Source: Macrostomum hystrix (taxonomy: Eukaryota; Platyhelminthes; Macrostomidae). From it: 64,000 nucleotides of DNA. This document shows, piece by piece, positions 34,076-45,200 of the stretch. The stretch's first letter is position 1, and every line of letters begins with the position of its first letter. The DNA is taken from assembly GCA_950097015.1 (NCBI GenBank), contig CATNEN010000037.1:124001-188000 (forward strand), written 5' to 3'. The notes under the pieces are model-generated. The model did no database searches and was not told the origin of the DNA. It saw only the letters and a program-made list of their open reading frames with translations. The position numbers and the translations under genes were made by a program.

Positions 34076-34303
34076 TACACAGGTCCTCTGGTATGGTGAT
34101 CTTCTGGTCCTCTGGTATGGTCCTTCCTATTCATTCGACAAAGTCTGAAGGTCGTTAAGTATTTAAAACAGAATCTATACAAATCCATATACATTCGTCT
34201 TTACATTTTAAACTTTCGTTTCTTTATCGATGCAAATTTGTCTATGGCGATAAGCCCCCATTAACATACAAAAAACGAGTGACAACTGAACTGAGTCAGT
34301 TAA

Positions 34304-37300
34304 ATGAGTCGCATAATTAGAAATTCAGTTTCTACGAGCTATTCACGGCCCGGATCGAATATGCTGCGCACATCGGTGCTAGAGCAGCTTCCAGGCCTGG
34401 CAGTGATGGAGGTCCGAGCTAAACTGCAGACTGCCGATTTGGTTAGCCGATCCGAGATCACACACAAGCTGGTCACATTGTGCTGGGGCTGCCAACAGAT
34501 TAGCTGCCACGCCTGCTGCACTGCACAGTGCATGACCTGCCCGAGATTATCCGGACAGCACACAAACTTCCTGCGGCGGTGAGAGCTGCTCCCGCTGGTT
34601 TCAGTTGCTCACCCGAATCCTTTAATAATCATAATGATACCTCCGGGAAATGGCACATTATTTGGTGACCGCCAGACAGCGAGGCAATTCTACACATTCC
34701 ACTGACTCCTGAGCACTGACTCACACAGTTGTGTACATCAGCCCTGAATTTCTCATAGTCTCACTGTGCCTTGGAGGTTGGCCCTCAACGGCGGAAATGG
34801 CGTGACAAGCACCCAAGCCATCTCTCTGCGGCTGCGCCCCAAATTATTGTGACCTCGCCGCGAAATCGAGCTCCAAATCCTCTATTCCCCATCCAAATCC
34901 TCTATTCCCCATCCAAATCCTCTATTCCCCATCCAAATCCTCTATTCCCCATCCAAATCCTCTATTCCCCATCCAAATCCTCTATTCCCCATCCAAATCC
35001 TCTATTCCCCATCCAAATCCTCTATTCCCCATCCAAATCCTCTATTCCCCATCCAAATCCTCTATTCCCCATCCAAATCCTCTATTCCCCATCCAAATCC
35101 TCTATTCCCCATCCAAATCCTCTATTCCCCATCCAAATCCTCTATTCCCCATCCAAATCCTCTACTCCCCATCCAAATCCTCTATTTCCCATCCAAATCC
35201 TCTATTCCCCATCCAAATCCTCTATTCACATCCAAATCCTCTATTCCCCATCCGAATCCTCTATTCCCCATCCAAATCCTCTATTCCCTATCCAAATCCT
35301 CTATTCCCCATCCAAATCCTCTATTCCCCATCCAAATCCTCTATTCCCCATCCAAATCCTCTATTCCCCATCCAAATCCTCTATTCCCCATCCAAATCCT
35401 CCATTCCCCCATCCGTAATTCCCCCCATCCAAATCCTCACATCCCCATGCATCACACCTTGAAGCCTCCAGTCGAGTTCTCACTTGCCCGCAGGTCGTGG
35501 GCCGTGCAGTTGGCTGATCTGCCGGTCAAGAGCCCGCCGTTGGAACTGGCCCCGGAGTGCCCCACCTGCCGCCGGCTGATGTGCGTCTTGTGCGACCTGG
35601 GCATCTGCCCCGGCTGCCTGTCTCAGCCAAAGAACCTTCAGTCGGCGTCCAGGTGCGTCACACTGAAGTTGGCGACGATTGATTGAATGGAAATGGAGTG
35701 ACAGAGTGAATGAGTGAGTGAAAGACTCTCTCAGTGAGTTGGTCAGAGTAAGAGATAGACGGACCGTGAGAGAGTGACAGACTGGGAGAGAGTAACAGAC
35801 TGCGAGAGAGTGACAGACTGGGTAGAGAGTAACAGACTGCGAGAGAGTGACAGACTGGATGGAGAGTTACAGACTGGATGGAGAGGGACAGCCTGGATGG
35901 AGAGTGACAGACTGGATGGAGAGTGACAGACTGGATGGAGAGTGACAGACTGGATGGAGAGTGACAGACTGGATGGAGAGTGACAGACTGGATGGAGAGT
36001 GACAGACTGGATGGAGAGTGACAGACTGGATGGAGAGTGACAGACTGGATGGAGAGTGACAGACTGGATGGAGAGTGACAGACTGGATGGAGAGTGGCAG
36101 ACTGGATGGGGAGTGACAAACTGGATGGAGAGTGACAGACTGGATGGAGAGTGACAGACTGGATGGAGAGTGACAGACTGAACCCCTTGACCGTGCAGAG
36201 AGACACCCAGCGACTGTCCGTCGTGCGGGCGCCGCCTCTGCTCCGGGTGCGGCCGCTGCGACTGCCGCCGCTGTCAGCCTGAGCTGTGCCGCGCCTGCTC
36301 CCGAGTCAAGCCCCGCCTCTGCGCCTATTAACTGCTGCGGAGCGGCTCTGACGCAGCGCATTGTCAAACTGCCGCTAGACGACGATGGGAAAGTGGACAA
36401 GGCTGCGACTAGGCAGTGGAAGTTGGGAGTAAGTTTTTCTGACCTGGTAGGGAAATTGTTTGAATGGATTAAGAAACGCCGAATAGCTATTCCGCATTAG
36501 GATTTTTATCACGATGTGAGTTGTCGGGGTCGATTGATTGACTTCAACGAGTAGTAATTCCATAATGTATATTTTTATAGAAGCTTTCTTCCAGGATGAT
36601 ATATGGACAATGTGTTGAGCAACATGGCGCACTTTTCAACACATTTTTTTTCATTATGAGATTTTGAGGATCATAATAATAATATTTTCAGGAGGGCTGC
36701 GGGCAATGGAACATCATTTGGTGACACTAGACCCGCAGCCAGCGAGGTGGCAATTCTGCCCATTCCGCTGACTCCTGAGCACACACGCACACAGATACCG
36801 TACGCAGGCACACACTCACACAGGTGTGTACATCTGCCCTGACATTCTCACCGTCAGGCAGTGTACACTTTCACTGTGCCTTGGAGGTTGGCCCCCAAGT
36901 GCGGAAATTTCACGACAAGCCCCCAAGCCTTCTCTCCGCGGCTGCGCCCCAAATAAATGTGGCCTCGCCGCAAAATCGAGCTCAGGGACCTTGGTGCGAG
37001 AGACAAAGGAGCCACTCTGCCACTCACTCCAACTGATTTTTGAGATTACGTATTAAATTAGTCAACAATTAATGAGGTGAAATAGGGATTGGGGATTTCA
37101 ATTAGATTGGTTGGATTCAGCTATCAGTGAAATTTAGCGCGCAAACTAAAAATCCACCAGAAGGCCACCCGCTGTCCTGCCTGCGATCGATACTGCAGCG
37201 CTAGTCTCATCAGCAGTGTATTCTGCTGCCATCAGAGCTGGAAGCCAAAGGCCAACTGCCAGCACGGCGTCACTACCAAGCAGGGCCGATTGGAACTGAT

Positions 37301-37421
37301 GGGCTGCAGCTCCGGCGATGAAAGCTGCGACACTGAGCCAACCACAGAGCTGAACGGCTTCAATGAGCTCATCCCCGTCCACTGCCGCATCTTAGCCGAC
37401 AATTGCAGGAAGGACTTCTGA
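34304..37421 (+). CDS. Unrecognised cysteine-rich (zinc-binding) protein, four exons, one apparent frameshift
   Basis: The exons are 34304-34578, 35494-35652, 36199-36428 and 37161-37421; phases match at every junction (2, 2, 0). Each of exons 1-3 carries a related module: CWGCQQISCHACCTAQCMTC, CPTCRRLMCVLCDLGICPGC, CPSCGRRLCSGCGRCDCRRC, i.e. C-x2-C-x4-C-x2-C-x4/5-C-x2-C with a variable last spacing. Exon 3 hits TAA at 36329, but the next frame continues convincingly (CCGAALTQRIVKLPLDDDGK, then DKAATRQWKLG) to a phase-0 donor that fits exon 4 (TRCPACDRYCSASLISSVFC...). With one base skipped, the total is 307 residues, ending at TGA 37419. I do not recognise the family; zinc binding is inferred from Cys spacing. 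A SINE and minisatellites fill the introns. Confidence 0.6.
34640..34873 (-). mobile_element. SINE family 2 copy, interrupted by a minisatellite
   Basis: Contains CTGACTCCTGAGCACTGACT, TTGGAGGTTGGCCCTCAACG and CGGCTGCGCCCCAAATTATT. The family pattern continues to CGCGAAATCGAGCTC, inside the B box, and then breaks off into the 20-bp minisatellite. The tRNA-like A box half is missing. It lies in intron 1 of the cysteine-rich gene. Confidence 0.85.
34874..35445. repeat. 20-bp minisatellite at a SINE break, intron 1 of the cysteine-rich gene
   Basis: About 28 copies of ATCCAAATCCTCTATTCCCC, nearly perfect in the first 15 units and decaying at the right end. It begins immediately after the truncated B box of the SINE (AATCGAGCTCCAAATCC), and ends about 50 bp before the exon 2 acceptor. 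Confidence 0.95.
35700..36185. repeat. 19-bp minisatellite in intron 2 of the cysteine-rich gene
   Basis: About 18 perfect or near-perfect copies of GACAGACTGGATGGAGAGT, preceded by degenerate GAGAGAGTGACAGACTG units. It ends a few bases before the exon 3 acceptor (CCGTGCAG at 36198), so the polypyrimidine tract is very short. Confidence 0.95.
36676..37030 (-). mobile_element. SINE family 2 copy in intron 3 of the cysteine-rich gene
   Basis: Nearly full length. From left to right: AATAATATTTTCAGGAGGGC tail, CATTCCGCTGACTCCTGAGC, CACAGGTGTGTACATCTGCC, CGCGGCTGCGCCCCAAATAA, and the B/A box region AAAATCGAGCTCAGGGACCT to GCCACTCTGCCACTCACTCC. Confidence 0.88.
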
Positions 37422-37464
37422 CCAATCAGAGGCGAGGAAGGCGGACTGCGGCCCTCTTTGGGAG

Positions 37465-37800
37465 AGAATGGAAAGTGGGATCATGGGAGAGAATGGGAAG
37501 TGGGATCATGGGAGAGAATGGGAAGTGGGATCATGGGAGAGAATGGGAAGTGGGGTCATGGGAGAGAATGGAAAGTGGGATCATGGGAGAGAATGGGAAG
37601 TGGTATCATGTGAGAGAATGGAAAGTGGGATCATGGGAGAGAATGGGAAGTGGTATCATGTGAGAGAATGGAAAGTGGGATCATGGGAGAGAATGGGAAG
37701 TGGGATCATGGGAGAGAATGGAAAGTGGGATCATGAGAGAGAATGGGAAGTGGGATCATGGGAGAGAATGGAAAGTGGGATCATGGGAGGGAATGGGTTT
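37465..37800. repeat. 25-bp minisatellite in the 3' UTR of the cysteine-rich gene
   Basis: About 13 copies of GAATGGGAAGTGGGATCATG plus GGAGA, alternating GGGAAG and GGAAAG variants. It starts about 45 bp after the TGA at 37421. Confidence 0.95.
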
Positions 37801-38331
37801 AATTTTTATAGTCTGTTTTAGATAGCTGCAGCTCCAGATACAATTACGAGTTAGTTAGTGTTTGATAACTTTAAGTAGCATAGCAAGAGTTTTCACTGTC
37901 TTACACATTATTAGTTTATGTACTAGTAAGTTAACTGTAAATAGGTGTTTTGCATTCATTCGCAAGTTCTTGTGTAAGTAAAAATATAAGTACAGGCGCT
38001 TATCTACATTATTAACGAAAAAATTTTAAATGAGGAAATCTTTTTTTCAATTCATCGATCGGCGTGCAGAGAGTACAGAAGTATGGCTTGTAATAGACTA
38101 AGGCATGTGTTTACAGGTACCGAATAGACAAAATGTGTAATCGAAGCATAAAATACAATATATTTTTCTCGTTAAAAATATAAAAAATTTAGCATTTAAA
38201 TGCAAAATATCGGAATTTCGAATCGTTCGAAGCGTAGCTACTGTCAGTAGTCAGTTCGCATAAAATTGCTACTGTCTGCATGCCTGCTAACTGTGCTCAA
38301 GCACTGTGCTCAACTGTGCTCAGTTCGAGTG
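37801..38331. other. Spacer between the cysteine-rich and syntaxin-like genes
   Basis: AT-rich; the two genes converge here, so it should hold both 3' UTRs. A short GTGCTCAACTGTGCTCAG duplication occurs at 38,290-38,325. No other feature recognised. Confidence 0.5.
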
Positions 38332-39291
38332 TCAGTAGAGCGTTAAAGCACCGTTACGATTCGAGCGCACGGCGAGCAGCACAGCTAGCAGAGTTGCTAT
38401 GGCAACCAGAGAGCCAACAACTACCAGAACGGCAATTAGGCGGCCCCTGCGCAGTCGGCCAGCCAGCTGATAGTCGATCACCACGGCTGATTCGACTGCA
38501 TCGGCGGCCGCTTCGCAATACTCGCATGCTGCCTCGACAGCGTTGCGAACCTCGGCCAGAGTCGTTGCGTCCGCCGACAACAGGGCGTTAATCGACAGCA
38601 CGAGGGTTAGCAGCTCGGACAGGCGCTCGGACAAAGCGGCCGCAGCGTCATCGCCAGTTTCTGCGTTGCTCGTGGCGCCGCTGTCAGCCTGCCGACAGAG
38701 CAGGAGCCCGGCGAAACGGCGCTGCAGCCGAGCCAGGCGACGCTCCGCCGCGTCCGCATGCAATCGTCGGATTCGTGCCAGGGTCGGCGAAGTCGACTGC
38801 TCCTCGCAGCCAGCCGAGAAGCTCGCCAACATGGAGCGGAGAGCGGACAGGCGGGCGGCGAAGGCCAGACCGATGCCCGCAGGTGAATTGTCGACGGTGG
38901 CGTCGGCGACGCGAAGAGCCGCCTCCAGAGCGTCGAGCTGCGAGTTCAATTCGGCGGCGGCGGACAGCAAGCGACGCGCCGCTGAGTCGGCCATGTCAAT
39001 TGACAGACTCGACGAGGATCCGGCGGCGCCAGATTCAATGTCAGCCGAGTCGGCGAGCTGCACGGGCTGCCAGGCGCGCCCCGGCTGCCACCAGGGCCGC
39101 TGGGATCTGAACTGGACGCGGGTGACACGCGCTTCCGCCCCCGCTTCGTCGCCGGCGTCATCATCCGGACAGTCGTCTGCGGACTTCTGGCTGGCAATGT
39201 CGACCGAGGCGGGGGCGCGAGTCAGCAGCCGCTCGTGAGCCGCACTGGCCTCTCTAAGCTCTAGAATTCTATCGCGAACTATTTTGTTGGA
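38332..39291 (-). CDS. Syntaxin-like SNARE with C-terminal anchor, 5' end unresolved
   Basis: The frame is open on the minus strand from 39291 to the TGA at 38332, about 319 codons, with no in-frame ATG at its start. The N-terminus NKIVRDRILELREASAAHER recalls the beginning of syntaxins. Near the C-terminus LSELLTLVLSINALLSADAT followed by TLAEVRNAVEAACEYCEAAA aligns without gaps to the Qa-SNARE motif of syntaxin 1 ([20 protein letters not shown]...), followed by basic residues and a membrane anchor LIAVLVVVGSLVAIATLLAVLLAV. The zero-layer Gln position is occupied by Asp. The middle is Ala-rich and helical, compatible with an Habc bundle. Syntaxins drive membrane fusion. The ATG may be in an upstream exon, or in MSDNPAGLIQQNS at 39,320-39,280, which would need a +1 shift. 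Confidence 0.6.
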   Translation of the reverse strand, partial: SNKIVRDRILELREASAAHERLLTRAPASVDIASQKSADDCPDDDAGDEAGAEARVTRVQFRSQRPWWQPGRAWQPVQLADSADIESGAAGSSSSLSIDMADSAARRLLSAAAELNSQLDALEAALRVADATVDNSPAGIGLAFAARLSALRSMLASFSAGCEEQSTSPTLARIRRLHADAAERRLARLQRRFAGLLLCRQADSGATSNAETGDDAAAALSERLSELLTLVLSINALLSADATTLAEVRNAVEAACEYCEAAADAVESAVVIDYQLAGRLRRGRLIAVLVVVGSLVAIATLLAVLLAVRSNRNGALTLY

Positions 39292-39294
39292 TTA

Positions 39295-39745
39295 ACCCTG
39301 CGGGATTATCTGACATTCGCTGCGCCTGAGAGGGAGTGCAGCCATGCTGCTGCTGCTGTTGCTTTTGCTCCAGCAAGAGAAGAAAGAAACCTATACATGA
39401 GAAAGAAACTCTTATCTGCACACAGATAACGACGGGACTACATTTGTAATTGTACAGAGCCATGAGCACAGTGCTCAGTTAGAGTGTGCGAGTCAGGCCG
39501 AAGGTTGCTGAACTTAAACAGTTTTTTTAACTTGCTTGGTACACTAGAATACAAGCTGATTCGCATAACTGCACAAAACATTCAAGACGTCATTCTATCT
39601 GATATAACCAGCAAAAACTGTGATTCACTCGCAGGAAATCGCGTGGGTGTGGTTTACAATCTGCCATTCTTCTTAAAACAGATGCCAAATGTCATGCAAG
39701 GTGAAATCTTTACTTTTGCTGCACCCAAATGAACATATAGATACA
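39295..39745. other. Upstream flank of the syntaxin-like gene
   Basis: Contains a (TGC)n run at 39,345-39,362 (CTGCTGCTGCTGTTGC). No convincing exon recognised; a short start-like frame on the minus strand is described with the syntaxin-like gene. Confidence 0.45.
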
Positions 39746-41310
39746 CCATACCTCAGTACTTATATCGGTACTATTCCCGTTCCCAAACCCATTCACAGCA
39801 ACTGAATCGGTACTAATCCCATCCACAATACAATTCACAGGACATCGATCGGTACTGATCCCATTCCCAATATTCAATCGGTACTGATCCCATTCCCAGT
39901 ATTCAATCGGTACTGATCCCATTCCCAGTATTCAATCGGTACTGATCCCATTCCCAGAATTCAATCGGTACTGATCCCATTCCCAGTATTCAATCGGTAC
40001 TGATCCCATTCCCAGTATTCAATCGGTATTGATCCCATTCCCAGTATTCAATCGGTACTGATCCCATTCCCAGAATTCAATCGGTACTGATCCCATTCCC
40101 AGTATTCAATCGGTAGTGATCCCATTCCCAGAATTCAATCGGTACTGATCCCATTCCCAGTATTCAATCGGTAGTGATCCCATTCCCAGTAATTCAATCG
40201 GTACTGATCCCATTCCCAGTATTCAATCGGTACTGATCCCATTCCCAGTATTCAATCGGTACTTGATCCCATTCCCAGTATTCAATCGGTACTGATCCCA
40301 TTCCCAGTATTCAATCGGTACTGATCCCATTCCCAGTATTCAATCGGTATTGATCCCATTCCCAGTATTCAATCGGTATTGATCCCATTCCCAGAATTCA
40401 ATCGGTACTGATCCCATTCCCAGAATTCAATCGGTACTGATCCCATTCCCAGTATTCAATCGGTACTGATCCCATTCCCTGTATTCAATCGGTACTGATC
40501 CCATTCCCAGTATTCAATCGGTATTGATCCCATTCCCAGAATTCAATCGGTACTGATCCCATTCACAATAAAATTCACAGGACATCGATCGGTACTGATC
40601 CCATTCCCAGTATTCAATCGGTACTGATCCCATTCCCAGTATTCAATCGGTACTGATCCCATTCCCAGTATTCAATCGGTACTGATCCCATTCCCAGTAT
40701 TCAATCGGTACTGATCCCATTCCCAGTATTCAATCGGTACTGATCCCATTCCCAGTATTCAATCGGTACTGATCCCATTCCCAGTATTCAATCGGTAGTG
40801 ATCCCATTCCCAGAATTCAATCGGTACTGATCCCATTCCCAGTATTCAATCGGTACTGATCCCATTCCCAGTATTCAATCGGTACTGATCCCATTCCCAG
40901 TATTCAATCGGTACTGATCCCATTCCCAGTATTCAATCGGTACTGATCCCATTCCCAGTATTCAATCGGTACTGATCCCATTCCCAGTATTCAATCGGTA
41001 CTGATCCCATTCCCAGTATTCAATCGGTACTGATCCCATTCCCTAGTAATTCAATCGGTACTGATCCCATTCCCAGTATTCAATCGGTACTGATCCCATT
41101 CCCTGTATTCAATCGGTACTGATCCCATTCCCAGTATTCAATCGGTAATGATCCCATTCCCAGTATTCAATCGGTACTGATCCCATTCCCAGTATTCAAT
41201 CGGTAATGATCCCATTCCCAGTATTCAATCGGTACTGATCCCATTCCCAGTATTCAATCGGTACTGATCCCATTCCCAGTATTCAATCGGTACTGATCCT
41301 ATCATCCACT
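39745..41310. repeat. 29-bp minisatellite, about 53 copies
   Basis: The unit is ATTCAATCGGTACTGATCCC plus ATTCCCAGT. Sporadic variants are GGTATTGATC, GGTAGTGATC, CCAGAATTC and CCTGTATTC; a diverged CACAATA(C/A)AATTCACAGGACA unit appears twice (about 39,820 and 40,565), marking an internal duplication of roughly 740 bp. It lies between the syntaxin-like gene and TONSL, both on the minus strand. Confidence 0.96.
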
Positions 41311-41770
41311 AGTTTAACTAGGAGAAAATAAATAACTGGATAACAAATTAAAAGAACATTTTAGCATGCGAGTACTTTACATAAAACAGGAGCTCGAGCA
41401 ACTATGGCCCTAATTTACATATGTACATATATATTTGCACTTGCAACGAACAGTAAAGTTACAGACAATGCGCAAAATGTATTCATAATAAACATTTTTG
41501 TTAAAAAAAAGTAGGTAGCTTACAAGAGTAGGTCTTATTATTCTCAGATTCAAACTTAGAGCGATAATAGACCAAAACAGGTCTTTTCACAGAAAAATGT
41601 AGCAAAAAACAATTCCACCTGATAACTTAGGTGAAAATGTTACTGAGCACTAGGAAATGCATCCTGGAAAGCGGATTTAAAAACCTGACTTAAGCGCAGA
41701 GTTTTCGAAATTCGATTTAATAGTACTTTAATGCGTACTTATCTACTTTAAGTAGACTTCTTGTGTGTTT
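41311..41770. other. AT-rich spacer
   Basis: No gene, RNA or repeat recognised between the 29-bp and 32-bp minisatellites. Confidence 0.5.
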
Positions 41771-41774
41771 CAGG

Positions 41775-42195
41775 GCTTCAATATTCAGGGCGCCAATACA
41801 AAACCCTCCGTATCTTCAGGGCGCCAATACAAGAACCCTCCGTATCTTCAGGGCGCCAATACAAGAACCCTCCGTATCTTCAGGGCGCCAATACAAGAAC
41901 CCTCCGTATCTTCAGGGCGCCAATACAAGAACCCTCCGTATCTTCAGGGTGCCAATACAAGAACCCTCCGTATCTTCAGGGCGCCAATACAAGAACCCTC
42001 CGTATCTTCAGGGTGCCAATACCAGAACCCTCCGTATCTTCAGGGCGCCAATACCAGAACCCTCCGTATCTTCAGGGCGCCAATACAAGAACCCTCCGTA
42101 TCTTCAGGGTGCCAATACCAGAACCCTCCGTATCTTCAGGGCGCCAATACAAGAACCCTCCGTATCTTCAGGACGCCTATACAAGAACTCTCATG
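41775..42195. repeat. 32-bp minisatellite downstream of TONSL
   Basis: About 13 copies of CCGTATCTTCAGGGCGCCAA plus TACAAGAACCCT. Two alternating substitutions (GGCGCC/GGTGCC and ACAAG/ACCAG) define variant units. It starts about 55 bp beyond the TONSL stop codon, so it is probably in the 3' UTR. Confidence 0.95.
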
Positions 42196-42248
42196 GATTC
42201 AGTTGTCAAATCTTTCAAATCAGTTGCTAAGCTAATAATCACAATAGT

Positions 42249-45200
42249 TCAGGACACAAGCAGTGTTGACATCAGTGCAGCAGCGGCGGTGAAGTCAGCG
42301 GTAGCTAGGCCGTTGTCGCGCAGGTCCAGCACCCGCAGGCTGCTGCCAGCCCTCTTCAGCAGGCGACACAAGCAGGCGACGAGGCCGCTGCTACACGATG
42401 CCGCAGCGGACAAGGGCGCCGCTGCGTTGCTATACTTAGTTGCCAAGGCAACGCGACAACGCCGCAGCCTGAGCGTATCCAATCGGCGATAATCTATAAC
42501 GCAGTCAACAATGGTGGACACGCCGTTCTCGCTAAAATAGTTGCCATCCAGATCCAGCAGGCTCAAACTGTTGGATGCGAGCAGGCCAGGCCGGCAGAAC
42601 CGGTCGGTCAGTCGGCACTCTCTCAGCAGCAGCCAGTCCATGCGAGCGGAGCCCGATAGCAGGCGGCTAATGTGCATGCCGCTCGGATCGCCCAGCGGAT
42701 TATCGGACAGGTCCAAAACACGCAGAGCGGGCAGGCTGGACAGGTCGGACAGGGTGGCCGAGGTCAGCTGATTGCCCGACAGGTTCAGGTCGGTGAGGCT
42801 GGGTGAGCAGGCTGAGAGCAATGCGGCCAGAGCAGAGGCGGGCAGGTCGGTGAGTCGATTGCCGGACAGGTCCAGCCGGGTGAGCTGGCTAGGCCGGCAC
42901 ATCAGCAGCGGCAGGGCGCAGTCGGGGCCGAGGTTGAAGTCGGCGGCGGTCAGGCAGCCGGTTGTGTGCGCGTCGCGAAGGCATCTGGCAATGCGCGGAT
43001 CGTCGCAGTCGGGACTGCAGGAAACTGCGGCCTGAGCAGCTCCCGTGAGCAGCAGGGTGGAGTTGAGCAGAGGCGGGCCGGGCGGCTCGTGCTCGCCACT
43101 GTTGGAGTCGAATCTGACACCGCCGGCTGCCAGAACTACGAAGCCATCCGGCTGTGGAGGAGGCGGCGGTGGCTGGCTGCCGACAACAACGGAGCGATTA
43201 AACACAGGACTGTGCGAACTCGCCCCGGAATAATTTCCATTGTTGATATCGACATCGTTGTCATCGTCAAGGATTCGCATCGCTCGCCGACTGTTGCTGC
43301 CGCCGCTGACGCCGCCTGTCTGAAGTTGGAGGCGCGGCCGTTTAGCCGGACCGGCGATTTCGTCATCGTCAGGTGCGGAGTTTTTAGAGACGTTTCGGTT
43401 GCCAATAGCAACGGCAGCTACGGGAGGCGCCAGGTTCTCATCGTCACTGCTGCTGCTACTGTTGCCGCTTCTGTCAATGTCGGATTTATCTGAAGCGTAC
43501 GGACTTTCCACCTCCTGAGGCGCCAGCTTTGGAGCTAACCGCTGATCGCGAACCGCACTGCGCCTCATCTGAAAAGAAAAATGATGGGACTTGGATAGAT
43601 ACCACATTATCAGCTGTGATGCACTCGCTGCACTAGGGGTCCACTCTAACTCAGACTGCACCGCAGCACCACCTCATGGACGAACCCATAGACTACTATT
43701 GAAATATACACAATACTACACAAAAATTAAATTCTAGTCCAAAAAGGACTCTTCCACTCTACCCAATAGACTCCACTCTACCCCAAAGACTACTCTTCCA
43801 CTCTACCCCATAGACTACTCTTCCACTCTACTCCATATACTACTCTTCCACTCTACCCCAAAGACTACTCTTCCACTCTACCCCAAAGACTACTCTTCCA
43901 CTCTACCCCAAAGACTACTCTTCCACTCTACCCCATAGACTACTCTTCCACTCTACCCCAAAGACTACTCTTCCACTCTACCCCATAGACTACTCTTCCA
44001 CTCTACTCCATATACTACTCTTCCACTCTACCCCAAAGACTACTCTTCCACTCTACCCCAAAGACTACTCTTCCACTCTACTCCATATACTACTCTTCCA
44101 CTCTACCCCAAAGACTACTCTTCCACTCTACCCCAAAGACTACTCTTCCACTCTACCCCAAAGACTACTCTTCCACTCTACCCCATAGACTACTCTTCCA
44201 CTCTACTCCATAGACTACTCTTCCACTCTACTCCATATACTACTCTTCCACTCTACCCCATATACTACTCTTCCATTCTACACCATATACTACTCTTCCA
44301 CTCTACCCCATAGACTACTCTTCCACTCTACCCCATAGACTACTCTTCCACTCTACTCCATATACTACTCTTCCACTCTACCCCATATACTACTCTTCCA
44401 CTCTACCCATAGACTACTCTTCCACTCTACTCCATATACTACTCTTCCACTCTACCCCAAATACTTCTCTTCCACTCTACTCCATATACTACTCTTCCAC
44501 TCTACCCATAGACTACTCTTCCACTCTACTCCATATACTACTCTTCCACTCTACCCCAAATACTTCTCTTCCACTCTGCCCCATATACTACTCTTCCACT
44601 CTACCCATAGACTACTCTTCCACTCTACTCCATATACTACTCTTCCACTCTACCCCATATACTACTCTTCCACTCTACCCCAAAGACTACTCTTCCACTC
44701 TACCCCATATACTACTCTTCCACTCTACTCCATATACTACTCTTCCACTCTACCCCATATACTACTCTTCCACTCTACTCCATATACTACTCTTCCACTC
44801 TACCTCATAGACTACTCTTCCATTCTACCCTGCTAGTCGATTTGATGCACAGACCTGGCGCATTGTGGCCTTATAACTCTCCACCCCAGCCGCTCGCTTG
44901 TCCTTGTCTTCATCGTCGTCCAAGTCGCCGCCACGGCTTCGACCGCTTCCGCCAGCTTGGCCTTTGGCAGCATCGCGCAGACGGCTCCTTGCCTCAGCGG
45001 CCTGATGCTGACGCTCAAGTCTTTGAAATTCGTCATCGCTGAGTTTCTCAGATAGCCAGTGCTTGAATCTAGACGCTGTCAGGCTGGCAGAGAGCTGGCC
45101 ATCAGCAACGCAACCCTGGCGCCAGGCCTCTGCCAGGCTAAGCAGATTGTCGCCGTAGGAATCTCGCCTAGCCGGATTGGCGCCCATCTCAATTAGCCAT

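Noticed and set aside
32244-34148. 634-codon frame of repeated GPLIGSYT
   Set aside because: Pure consequence of a 24-bp tandem unit; all copies vary neutrally, and the start is an arbitrary position in the array.
37146-37382. Minus-strand frame with hydrophobic stretches
   Set aside because: The plus strand in the same place encodes a Cys-rich exon with correct splice phase; the minus frame is its shadow.
38543-39238. Plus-strand Arg/Ser-rich frame opposite the syntaxin-like gene
   Set aside because: Antisense of a GC-rich coding region; no domain or hydrophobic pattern of its own.
39484-39732. 82-codon plus-strand frame between the syntaxin-like gene and the 29-bp array
   Set aside because: No recognisable motif, no splice context, and length is within chance expectation.
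42966-43493. Plus-strand frame opposite TONSL exon 6
   Set aside because: Antisense shadow of the GC-rich leucine-rich-repeat exon.
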